Assembly: GCA_022843345.1 (NCBI GenBank)
Contig: JALHNW010000180.1
Coordinates: 1 to 5,139 of the forward strand
Reading direction: 5' to 3'
Length of the DNA: 5,139 nt
Source: Rubritepida sp.
GTDB lineage: Bacteria > Pseudomonadota > Alphaproteobacteria > Acetobacterales > Acetobacteraceae
A model generated the notes under the pieces. The model saw only the letters and a program-made list of their open reading frames with translations. It did no database searches and had not been told where the DNA came from. This document shows positions 1 through 5,139 of this stretch, in pieces. The translations under genes were made by a program, and so were the position numbers. Each line of letters opens with the position of its first letter. Position 1 is the first letter of the stretch.

Positions 1-88
1 CGCGCCCGCCGGCCGGCAGGGCCAGGGAGACGCCGCGCAGCACCGGGGCGCCGGCGATGTCCACGGTGGCGGAATGCAGCTCAAGCAT
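1..88 (-). CDS. livF: LivF-type branched-chain amino acid ABC transporter ATPase, N-terminal fragment (cut by window edge)
   Basis: This is the second ATPase of the importer, the cytoplasmic partner of the LivG-type subunit. Only the first 29 codons are present; they begin MLELHSATVDIAG and continue to ...LALPAGGR, where the window ends just before the expected Walker A motif. The segment 'VLRGVSLALPAG' is the usual first beta strands of an ABC ATPase. The ATG at 88-86 was chosen because it gives the normal LivF N-terminus; it overlaps the end of livG by 8 bases. The ribosome binding site is weak, so translation is probably coupled to livG. LivF is assigned from position after livG in the common order binding protein-H-M-G-F and from this N-terminus. 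No catalytic motif is visible, so the assignment depends largely on context. Confidence 0.8.
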   Translation of the reverse strand, partial: MLELHSATVDIAGAPVLRGVSLALPAGGR

Positions 89-833
89 GGCGGGCGATCC
101 CGATGACGTCGCGCTGCACCGCCGGGTCGGCCAGCACCTCGGCGGGCGGGCCCAGCGCGGCGATGCGCCCCTGCGACCACACGGCCACGCGGTCGGCGAA
201 GCGCTCCACCACGTCCATGTCGTGCTCCACGAACACCGCCGTCACGCCGGCCTGGCGCAGCACGCGCACCAGCGTCTCGACCACCGCCATCTTCTCGGAG
301 GCCGCGACGCCGCTGGTCGGCTCGTCCATCAGCAGCAGGCGGGGCTTGAGCGCCACGGCCATGGCGATGTCGGCCAGCTTGCGCGTGCCCTCATTCAGCG
401 CGTCCGCCCGCTGGCGGGCGACGGGGAGCAGGCCGAAGCGCTCCAGGAGCTCCGCGCCCTCCTCGCGCCAGGCGGGACGCAGCAGGGGCGCGAGGGGGGA
501 GAAGATGCCGGCGCGCGAGGCGATGGCGAGCGCGATGTTCTGCTCCACCGTGTGCTCGGAGAAGAGCTGCGGCAGCTGGAAGGAGCGAGCGATGCCGCGG
601 CGCACGATCTCGCGCGGGGGGCGGCCGGTGATCTCGGCGCCATCGTAGGTGATGGTGCCGGCCTGCGGGCGCAGGTAGCCGGTGGCCATGTTGATGAAGG
701 TGGTCTTGCCGGCGCCGTTCGGGCCGATGATGGCCAGGAACTCGCCCGCCATCACCGACAGGTCTATGCCGTCGGCCGCCTTCACGCCGCCGAAGGCCAG
801 GCGCAGGCCGCGCGCGTCCAGCAGCGCGCTCAC
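81..833 (-). CDS. livG: LivG-type ABC transporter ATP-binding protein
   Basis: A 250-aa cytoplasmic ATPase that would power import through the LivH/LivM channel; LivG proteins are typically about 250-260 aa. Visible motifs are Walker A GPNGAGKTT (residues 37-45), the Q-loop glutamine in RSFQLPQ (Q86), Walker B LLLMDEPTSG (166-175) and the H-loop VEHD (His204). The C-terminal 'GPPAEVLADPAVQRDVIG' is typical of LivG. The signature motif is unusual: LNEGTRK (146-152) stands where LivG normally has a sequence like LAYGQQR. The family tolerates some change here, and catalytic Glu171 is intact, so I expect an active enzyme. The start is GTG at 833-831, overlapping the livM stop as GTGA, with a purine-rich AAGGGGG upstream. 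An in-frame ORF extends further upstream, but that part lacks family similarity and lies inside livM. Confidence 0.93.
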   Translation of the reverse strand: MSALLDARGLRLAFGGVKAADGIDLSVMAGEFLAIIGPNGAGKTTFINMATGYLRPQAGTITYDGAEITGRPPREIVRRGIARSFQLPQLFSEHTVEQNIALAIASRAGIFSPLAPLLRPAWREEGAELLERFGLLPVARQRADALNEGTRKLADIAMAVALKPRLLLMDEPTSGVAASEKMAVVETLVRVLRQAGVTAVFVEHDMDVVERFADRVAVWSQGRIAALGPPAEVLADPAVQRDVIGIARHA

Positions 834-1774
834 GCCCCCGCCCCCTTGCCGGCGCGGGCCGAGAGCAGGCCCCAGATGCCGCCGCGCGCGAAGAGGATCA
901 CCAGCAGCAGCACCGCGCCCAGGATCATCTGCCACATGTCGGCCACCGTAGCGGCGGCGTAGACGCGCACCAGCTCGTAGGCGATGGCGCCCAGGAACGG
1001 CCCCAGCACGCCCCCGGCCCCGCCCAGGATGGCGATGAACACCAGCTCGCCCGAGGCGGTCCAGTAGGACAGCAACGGCGTGACGTGGCGCGTCGTCATG
1101 GCGACCAGCGCGCCCGCGCAGCCGGCCATCATGGCGGACAGGATGTAAGCCGAGAGCAGCACGCGCCGCGGCGAGACGCCCATGAACTCCAGCCGCGTCT
1201 CGCGCGTCTTGATCGCGCCCAGCGCCTCGCCCATCGGCGAGAGGAGGTAGGCGCGCGCGAAGGCGCCGAAGGCCAGCGCCAGCACCAGCGCGGTGGCGAA
1301 GACCGTCCATTCGAAGGTCACGCGGTCCAGCGTCATGCCGGCCGCCGTGAGCGGGGGCACGCGGATGCCGTCGGTGCCCTTGGTGAGGTGGTAGAACTTC
1401 TCCAGCATCGAGTAGAAGACCATGCTGAGGGCGAGGTTCAGCATGCCGAAGAAGATCTCGCGGTAGCGCGACACGAAGAGGCCGATCAGCGCGCCCGCCA
1501 GCGTGGCGACCAGGGCGGCGGCCGGCAGCAGCAGCGCCGCGTCGGGGATGGAGGGTGCGAGGAAGGCCACGGAATAGGCGCCGATCGCCACGTAGAGCGC
1601 GTGGCCGAAGCTGACCTGCCCCGCGCGCAGCAGCAGCAGGATGCCCAGCACGGCGATGCCCTTGGCCAGCGCGATGGTCAGCACGAACTTCATCCAGGGC
1701 GTGGAGAGTGCCGCCAGCACCAGCAGGGCGGCGACCAGCAGGCCCAGCAGGGCCTCCATCCGGGGCAGGGTCAT
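830..1774 (-). CDS. livM: LivM-type branched-chain amino acid ABC transporter permease
   Basis: A 314-aa inner-membrane permease that would pair with the LivH-type protein to form the translocation channel. It is very hydrophobic, with repeated 20-residue nonpolar stretches starting near residues 8 and 31. Family landmarks are RAGQVSFGHALYVAIGAY (50-67, the LivM 'G.vSFG.aaf.giGAY' block), TKGTDGI (131-137, usually TGGSDGL) and the ATPase-contacting cytoplasmic loop GEALGAIKTRETRLEFMGV (182-200). SGELVFIAILGGAGGVLGP (241-259) is also typical of the family. The start ATG overlaps the livH stop as ATGA, with GGAG 11 bases upstream, so coupled translation is likely. Met6 is a possible alternative start. 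The transported solute cannot be deduced. Confidence 0.94.
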   Translation of the reverse strand: MTLPRMEALLGLLVAALLVLAALSTPWMKFVLTIALAKGIAVLGILLLLRAGQVSFGHALYVAIGAYSVAFLAPSIPDAALLLPAAALVATLAGALIGLFVSRYREIFFGMLNLALSMVFYSMLEKFYHLTKGTDGIRVPPLTAAGMTLDRVTFEWTVFATALVLALAFGAFARAYLLSPMGEALGAIKTRETRLEFMGVSPRRVLLSAYILSAMMAGCAGALVAMTTRHVTPLLSYWTASGELVFIAILGGAGGVLGPFLGAIAYELVRVYAAATVADMWQMILGAVLLLVILFARGGIWGLLSARAGKGAGA

Positions 1775-2706
1775 ATGCGCCGCGTCTCCACCACGCCGAA
1801 CAGCCCCTGCGGGCGGACCAGCAGCACCAGCACCATGATCATGTAGGGCACCACCACCTCCAGCTCGGGCGCGAAGGTGACGGCGACGGAACGGCCGATG
1901 CCGATCATCAGCGCGGTGAGCGCCGCGCCCTCGATCTGGCCCAGCCCCGCGGTGGCGACGACGGCGAAGGACAGCACGATGGTGGAGGCCCCGATGCCCG
2001 GCACCAGCGAGGTGGTGGGCGCCGACAGTGCGCCGCCCAGCGCCGCCAGCATCGCGCCGAAGGTGAAGGTCAGCAGGAAGACGCGGCGCGCGTCGATGCC
2101 CATGGCGGTCGCCGCCTCGCGGTCCGTCGTCACGGCGACGATGACGCGGCCGGTGAGGGTGCGGCGCAGGAACAGCGCCAGCCCCGCGAGCGTGGCCACG
2201 GCGACGAGGGGCAGCAGGATCACCTGGTAGGTGTTGTAGGGGATGACGTCGGCGCCGAAGGGCACGTCCACCGTGCCGAGCAGGGAGACGGGCGTGCTGA
2301 AGGACACCGGCTGCACGCCCCAGATGAGCTTCTGCGCGTCCTCCAGGATCATGAACAGCGCGAAGGTGACGAGGAGCTGGAGCACCGGCTCCTCGTCGTA
2401 GATGCGGCGCAGCAGCAGCCGCTCGACCAGCGGCCCCAGCACGAGGCCCACCAGGATCGCGGCCAGCAGCAGCGCGGGCAGCGAGGCCCAGGCCGGCAGC
2501 CCGGCGGAGGCCGCGAAGACGCCCACGGAGGCGGCGGCGTAGGCGCCGATGGCGAACAGGCTGCCATGCGCCACGTTCAGCACCCGCAGCACCCCGAAGA
2601 CGAGGTTCAGCCCCACCGCCACCATGAAGATGAGCGCGGCACTCGCGATGCCGTCCAGCAGCGCGAGGCCGAGCAGCGGGCCGTTGTCCTGGAACCAGCC
2701 CCCCAT
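1771..2706 (-). CDS. livH: LivH-type branched-chain amino acid ABC transporter permease
   Basis: A 311-aa inner-membrane permease, the other half of the channel. The N-terminal block GLNLVFGVLRVLNVAHGSLF followed by AIGAY (residues 32-56) matches the LivH hallmark 'GL.LiFGv.rviNfAHG...mlGAY'. The ATPase-contact loop is GRVIVAVTTDREAATAMGI (186-204), and the C-terminus RPQGLFG (298-304) is the usual LivH ending. Several strongly hydrophobic segments lie between these. The start is ATG at 2706-2704. It shares one base with the stop of the binding-protein gene (TGATG), and no clear ribosome binding site precedes it, so translation probably depends on reinitiation. The open frame continues far upstream but there antiparallels the binding-protein gene's frame and has no family similarity. 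Confidence 0.94.
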   Translation of the reverse strand: MGGWFQDNGPLLGLALLDGIASAALIFMVAVGLNLVFGVLRVLNVAHGSLFAIGAYAAASVGVFAASAGLPAWASLPALLLAAILVGLVLGPLVERLLLRRIYDEEPVLQLLVTFALFMILEDAQKLIWGVQPVSFSTPVSLLGTVDVPFGADVIPYNTYQVILLPLVAVATLAGLALFLRRTLTGRVIVAVTTDREAATAMGIDARRVFLLTFTFGAMLAALGGALSAPTTSLVPGIGASTIVLSFAVVATAGLGQIEGAALTALMIGIGRSVAVTFAPELEVVVPYMIMVLVLLVRPQGLFGVVETRRI

Positions 2707-4025
2707 CAGCCGGCGCGGATCGCGTCGGGCACGCGGGCCAGGATCTCGGGCGTCAGGGTCCGCAGCCAGGCGACGCTGTTCTGGCCGACCGGGGTGGTCA
2801 CCAGCTCGGGCGGGAAGATCACCATGTTGTCCAGCACCGGGAAGGGGAAGCGGTCGGTGTGGGCGGTGGTGCCGATCAGCTGCGGCTCCAGCCCCTGCCC
2901 GTCCTCGCGGATCCGCATGCGCGCGGTGGGGCTGTCGAACTCCAGCCCGTTGAAGGCGGCTGCGAGCTGGGCGTCGGACGGCCAGGCCGCACCGCCTTGC
3001 AAGGCGCGCGCGTAGGCGGCGCGCAGGGCGCTGAAGGCCTGCGCCATGTGGTAGGCGGGGTAGATCGGGTAGGCGTTGGTGCGCCGGCGGAAGCCCTCGA
3101 CGAAGCGTTGCAGCGCCTGCGGGTTGGCCGGGCGCGGGTGCTGGTGCCAGTGGTCGCCGCGCGAGCCCACGATGTGCCCGGCCGGCAGGGTGCGGCCCAC
3201 GCGCTCCAGCGAGGATTCGGCCAGCGGCAGCACGAAGGTCGAGCGTTCGAACAGTCGGCGCTCGTTCGCCTGGCGGATGAAGGTGTCCAGCTCCCCGCCC
3301 CAGGAGGTGGAAAGGATGACGTCGGGCCGCAGCGCCAGCAGCCGCGTCACCTCGGCCGAGAAGTCGGTGGCGCCGAAGCGGGGGAACAGCTCCGCCACCA
3401 CGCGCGTGCCGGGCTTGAGCACGTCCATCGCGGTCTTCCAGATTTCCCACGAATCGCGGCCCCAGGCGTAGTCCTGGTTGAGCACGGCGATGGTGCGGAA
3501 GTCGGGCCTGGTCTTCATGAGGTAGAGCAGGGGCGCCAGGATCTCGGGCGTCGCGTTGGCCTGGGTGCGGAAGGCGTACTGGTAGCGCCGCTCCTCGAAG
3601 ATGCGCTGGGTGCCGCAGTCCCACAGCAGCGTCACCTTGCGGAGTTCCTCGGCCAGCGGCGTGCAGGCGAGGCAGGAGCCCGACGAGATGGAGGCGAACA
3701 TCACGTCCACACGCTCGTTCTGCACCAGGCGGCGGAACTCGCCCACCAGGTGGTCGATGCCCGGGGCCTCGTCCACGAAGAACAGGCGTATGGGGACGCC
3801 GCCGATGCCGCCCTCGCGGTTGATCTCCTCGGCCAGCATCTCGGCCGCCTGGCGGCCGGGGACGCCGAAGACGGAGGCGGGGCCGGACAGGAAGGTGGTG
3901 ACGCCGATCCGCAGCTCGGTGGGGCGCTGCGCGGGCGCCTGGGCGGACAGCGTGCCGGGCAGGACCACCGAGCCGAAGCCGGCGGCCAGCATCTGCCGGC
4001 GGGATGGCGAAAGGGCGTGCGTCAT
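2706..4025 (-). CDS. Periplasmic substrate-binding protein of the LIV/HAAT ABC transporter family, Tat-type signal
   Basis: A 439-aa type I periplasmic binding protein (Peripla_BP_6-like) that would deliver solute to the LivHM channel. The N-terminus has a twin-arginine-like signal: SPSRRQML (residues 6-13), a short hydrophobic core, and a likely cleavage after AQA (28-30). Family features are RIGVTTFLSGPAS (39-51), AEEINREGGIGG (65-76), the ligand-loop region ASISSGSCLA (111-120), NQDYAWGRD (183-191) and STSWGGELD (239-247). All three cysteines fall within 20 residues (118, 121, 137), and there is an H-W-H-Q-H run at 292-296. The ATG at 4025 was chosen over an upstream ATG at 4136 because AGGAGG sits 8 bases before it and the signal peptide then starts correctly. 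First gene of the operon. The ligand is unknown: amino acids, amides, urea and aromatic acids are all possible in this family. Confidence 0.93.
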   Translation of the reverse strand: MTHALSPSRRQMLAAGFGSVVLPGTLSAQAPAQRPTELRIGVTTFLSGPASVFGVPGRQAAEMLAEEINREGGIGGVPIRLFFVDEAPGIDHLVGEFRRLVQNERVDVMFASISSGSCLACTPLAEELRKVTLLWDCGTQRIFEERRYQYAFRTQANATPEILAPLLYLMKTRPDFRTIAVLNQDYAWGRDSWEIWKTAMDVLKPGTRVVAELFPRFGATDFSAEVTRLLALRPDVILSTSWGGELDTFIRQANERRLFERSTFVLPLAESSLERVGRTLPAGHIVGSRGDHWHQHPRPANPQALQRFVEGFRRRTNAYPIYPAYHMAQAFSALRAAYARALQGGAAWPSDAQLAAAFNGLEFDSPTARMRIREDGQGLEPQLIGTTAHTDRFPFPVLDNMVIFPPELVTTPVGQNSVAWLRTLTPEILARVPDAIRAG

Positions 4026-4164
4026 GGGCGTCTCCTCCTGGGGTCCCGGTTGGCCCGGGTTGGGATTCGCCGGCGGAGGATGCGCACCCGCCGCCGGATG
4101 CGCGGCATCGTTGCGCGATTGCGGCGCGCGGTCCATGCCGGGGATGCGGTTTTCGGAGGGGGCG
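4026..4164 (-). promoter_or_regulatory. Leader between tRNA-Val and the transporter operon, with two small inverted repeats
   Basis: This 139-base stretch must carry the operon's own promoter unless transcripts run on from the tRNA gene. I see no convincing -35/-10 pair in it. It holds a perfect 7-bp inverted repeat CCGGCGG/CCGCCGG (4070-4076 and 4091-4097, 14-base loop) and a 5-bp one CCCGG/CCGGG (4045-4049 and 4055-4059, 5-base loop). The second lies just upstream of the ribosome binding site. Neither is followed by a T-run, so they do not look like intrinsic terminators. At this G+C content such stems can arise by chance. GGATGCG occurs three times (from 4078, 4096 and 4142). Confidence 0.35.
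4034..4039 (-). promoter_or_regulatory. Ribosome binding site of the binding-protein gene (AGGAGG)
   Basis: The minus strand reads AGGAGG, a perfect Shine-Dalgarno core, 8 bases before the ATG at 4025-4023. It decides the start of the binding-protein gene and is the only strong ribosome binding site in the operon. This fits a highly translated first gene followed by coupled downstream genes. Confidence 0.85.
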
Positions 4165-4239
4165 TGGTGGGCGCTACAGGGATTGAACCTGTGACCCCTT
4201 CCGTGTCAGGGAAGTGCTCTCCCGCTGAGCTAAGCGCCC
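4165..4239 (-). tRNA. tRNA-Val (anticodon GAC)
   Basis: The minus strand folds into a complete 75-base cloverleaf. The acceptor stem GGGCGCT pairs with AGCGCCC, followed by discriminator A and a genome-encoded CCA (4167-4165). The D-arm is GCTC…GAGC, the anticodon stem CTTCC/GGAAG, and the loop CTGACAC, giving anticodon GAC (4207-4205). The T-arm is ACAGG-TTCAATC-CCTGT. GAC reads the GUC valine codon, favoured in high-GC genomes. The gene is intact and lies upstream of the transporter operon on the same strand. Confidence 0.97.
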
Positions 4240-4243
4240 GGGA

Positions 4244-4276
4244 GCGCGCCGTTTAGCCGCATCGGGCGGGGCGCGC
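4244..4276. repeat. 7-bp inverted repeat around the tRNA-Val promoter -10 region
   Basis: GCGCGCC (4244-4250) and GGCGCGC (4270-4276) are perfect inverted copies with a 19-base spacer. They enclose the candidate -10 box and part of the -35 box. They could be an operator or a hairpin at the head of the divergent transcript, or simply chance in GC-rich DNA. Confidence 0.3.
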
Positions 4277-4279
4277 AAG
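4251..4279 (-). promoter_or_regulatory. Candidate promoter of tRNA-Val (CTTGCG-N17-CTAAAC)
   Basis: On the minus strand CTTGCG (4279-4274) and CTAAAC (4256-4251) are separated by 17 bases. This resembles the housekeeping pattern described for alphaproteobacteria such as Sinorhizobium (CTTGAC-N17-CTATAT), matching 4 of 6 bases in each box. Transcription would begin around 4244, about 5 bases before the tRNA 5' end, a reasonable leader. The region is otherwise very GC-rich, and TTTAG is the only AT-rich patch here. Confidence 0.5.
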
Positions 4280-4292
4280 ACGGGGTCCCGCC

Positions 4293-4478
4293 ATGACGGA
4301 CAGCATCGCCCGCGGCCTGGCACGCAGCCTGGACCGCGCCTCCTACGAAGGCTACCGCCTGGGATACGAGGCGGCGCGGGATGAGGCCGCGATCCTGCTG
4401 GAACGCCGCGGCGAGGCCGCGCTCGCCGCCATGATCCGCGCCATGCGCCCCCTGCCCGACCGCGGGGCGCGGCAATGA
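4293..4478 (+). CDS. Hypothetical 61-aa helical protein
   Basis: I do not recognise a family. The product begins MTDSIARGLARSLDRASYEG and is rich in Ala, Arg, Glu and Leu. A Y-x2-G-Y-x3-G-Y pattern (YEGYRLGY, residues 18-25) leads into a charged, probably amphipathic helix (about 26-50). There is no signal peptide or membrane segment, so it is probably cytosolic. The plus-strand ribosome binding site is weak (GGGG about 8 bases before the ATG). Support for a real gene comes from the protein-like, low-proline composition and from the ATGA junction with the next small ORF, which suggests a two-gene unit. It diverges from tRNA-Val, and its start is 13 bases from that gene's candidate -35 box. 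No plus-strand promoter is evident. Confidence 0.6.
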   Translation: MTDSIARGLARSLDRASYEGYRLGYEAARDEAAILLERRGEAALAAMIRAMRPLPDRGARQ

Positions 4479-4627
4479 GCCTGGAGGGCATGCGCGAATG
4501 CCCGCATTGCGGGGAGCCGACGATGGCGAACCGCCTCAGCGACGGGCGGGTGGTGTGCTCGTGCCCCGCGATGCGCCCGCTAGGACCAGCCGCGCCGCCA
4601 GCCCCAGCCCCGCCGCGCCGGCCATGA
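4475..4627 (+). CDS. Small cysteine-rich, possibly zinc-binding 50-aa protein
   Basis: The frame opens with ATG overlapping the preceding stop as ATGA and is too short to be picked up easily. The product starts MSLEGMRECPHCGEPTMANR. It carries CPHCG (Cys9, Cys12) and CSC (Cys28, Cys30), an arrangement like a small zinc ribbon in which two cysteine pairs hold one metal. The spacing of the second pair (CxC) is not classical. From about residue 35 the sequence becomes a low-complexity Pro/Ala tail that lies antisense to the C-terminus of the efflux transporter; this tail may be a consequence of the overlap. The 92-base tail-to-tail overlap is unusual. I rate the first 35 residues as believable and the whole gene as moderately likely. 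Function is unknown. Confidence 0.5.
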   Translation: MSLEGMRECPHCGEPTMANRLSDGRVVCSCPAMRPLGPAAPPAPAPPRRP

Positions 4628-5139
4628 CCAGGCCCATCGGCCAGGCGGTGCCGTCGTGCAGGGCGGCCAGCAGCGCGCCGGCCAGCGCGCCGAGCGTGAA
4701 CTGCATGGAGCCCAGCAGCGCCGATGCCGTGCCGGCCAGCGCCGGGAAGGGCTGCATGGACAGCACGCCGGCCATCGGCAGCACCAGCCCCATCAGCGCC
4801 ACGTAGAGCCAGATGACGCCGTAGAGGAGCGGCAGCGGCGCGGCCGAGGACAGCAGGACCGCCAGCGCCACGGCAGCGATGGCGCAGAGCGCGCGGGTCA
4901 GCAGCGCCTCGCGCCCCCAGGCATCGGCCAGCCGGCCGGCGAGCTGGGAGGCGGCGATGATGCCCACCGCCGCGCCGCCGAACAGCCAGCCATACTGCGC
5001 GGGCGCCACCCCGTGCAGCTCGATGAACACGAAGGGCGAGCCCGCGATGTAGGCGAACATCGCCGCGATGGCGCAGGCCCCGGGCAGGGCGGCGCGCAGG
5101 AAGCGCGCGTCGCCCAGCAGCCGCGCCGCGCCCCGCAGC
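4536..5139 (-). CDS. Bcr/CflA-family multidrug efflux MFS transporter, C-terminal half (cut by window edge)
   Basis: An inner-membrane proton-driven drug exporter of the major facilitator superfamily. About 200 residues are visible, against roughly 400 for a full protein, so this is approximately transmembrane segments 7-12. The diagnostic block MFAYIAGSPFVFIE followed by LHG…YGWLFG is nearly the same as in E. coli Bcr. MQPFPALAGTASALLGSMQF matches the Bcr/CflA 'MQPFP..AGTASsl.G' motif. The cytoplasmic loop GRLADAWGRE also fits. An ATG at 5060 is internal: the frame stays open to the window edge, with family-like sequence (LRGAARLLGDARFLRAAL), so the true start lies beyond 5139. The 3' end overlaps the small plus-strand ORF by 92 bases, and there is no room for a terminator between them. 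The drug range cannot be predicted. Confidence 0.92.
   Translation of the reverse strand, partial: LRGAARLLGDARFLRAALPGACAIAAMFAYIAGSPFVFIELHGVAPAQYGWLFGGAAVGIIAASQLAGRLADAWGREALLTRALCAIAAVALAVLLSSAAPLPLLYGVIWLYVALMGLVLPMAGVLSMQPFPALAGTASALLGSMQFTLGALAGALLAALHDGTAWPMGLVMAGAAGLGLAARLVLAGASRGTSTPPARR

Noticed and set aside
834..1310. N-terminal extension of the livG frame inside livM
   Set aside because: The frame is open but its translation is Arg/Gly/Ala-rich with no ABC similarity. GTG at 833 gives the normal LivG N-terminus and a GTGA junction.
1708..3015. Long plus-strand open frame (435 codons) opposite livH and the binding-protein gene, and similar ones at 57-962, 1085-1846 and 2859-4256
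   Set aside because: These are antisense frames kept open by the high-GC codon bias of the real genes. Their translations are low-complexity runs of His, Gln, Arg, Gly and Ala with no family resemblance, and the opposite strand encodes clear transporter subunits.
4026..4136. Upstream ATG at 4136 as start of the binding protein (37 extra residues)
   Set aside because: The extension is Pro/Asn/Gly-rich and would bury the twin-arginine signal. The ATG at 4025 has AGGAGG at ideal spacing and puts the signal at the N-terminus.
4078..4149. Three copies of GGATGCG (4078, 4096, 4142) as regulator-binding repeats
   Set aside because: They are only 7-8 bases long and unevenly spaced, in GC-rich DNA where this word is common. 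Not enough to call an operator.
4165..4239. tRNA-Val as the attachment site of an integrated element
   Set aside because: The tRNA is intact, but there is no integrase, no direct repeat of its 3' end within the window, and no change in base composition on either side.
4174..4491. Minus-strand 105-codon frame across the tRNA and the 61-aa ORF
   Set aside because: It runs through the tRNA-Val gene and is Arg/Pro/Gly-rich without recognisable features, so it is treated as a chance frame.
1..5139. CRISPR arrays, insertion sequences, riboswitches and toxin-antitoxin pairs
   Set aside because: No regularly spaced repeats, transposase-like frames, terminal inverted repeats or recognisable riboswitch cores were seen. 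The small-ORF pair lacks toxin or antitoxin motifs that I recognise.

Overview
The window is about 70% G+C and strongly biased to G/C at third codon positions. Together with a Tat-type signal on a solute-binding protein, a complete LIV-type (HAAT) ABC transporter operon and a possible CTTG…N17…CTA-type promoter, this suggests a high-GC alphaproteobacterium. Acetobacteraceae (Roseomonas-like) is my best guess, from sequence feel only.

Layout. Positions 1-4025 on the minus strand form one tightly packed operon, read right to left: periplasmic substrate-binding protein (4025-2706), LivH-type permease (2706-1771), LivM-type permease (1774-830), LivG-type ATPase (833-81) and the first 29 codons of a LivF-type ATPase (88-1, running off the left edge). 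Every junction overlaps: TGATG, ATGA, GTGA and an 8-base overlap. The five genes would build one importer. The binding protein captures the solute in the periplasm, LivH and LivM form the membrane channel, and LivG and LivF hydrolyse ATP in the cytoplasm. The substrate cannot be read from sequence; members of this family carry branched-chain or other amino acids, urea, amides and aromatic acids.

Positions 4026-4164 are the operon leader, with a strong ribosome binding site and two small inverted repeats. Upstream and on the same strand lies tRNA-Val(GAC) with an encoded CCA end (4165-4239), preceded by a candidate promoter (4251-4279).

On the plus strand, diverging from the tRNA, two short ORFs are joined by ATGA: a 61-aa helical hypothetical protein (4293-4478) and a 50-aa protein with CxxC and CxC pairs (4475-4627). 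The second overlaps, tail to tail, the 3' end of a Bcr/CflA-type multidrug efflux transporter (minus strand, 5139-4536), whose N-terminal half lies beyond the right edge.

Most of the window is ordinary transporter content. The parts worth a second look are the small-ORF pair, the altered ABC signature of the LivG protein, the clustered cysteines and histidines in the Tat-exported binding protein, and the tRNA-to-operon arrangement. I did not find a convincing new biological system. There is no gene-free stretch longer than 300 bases.
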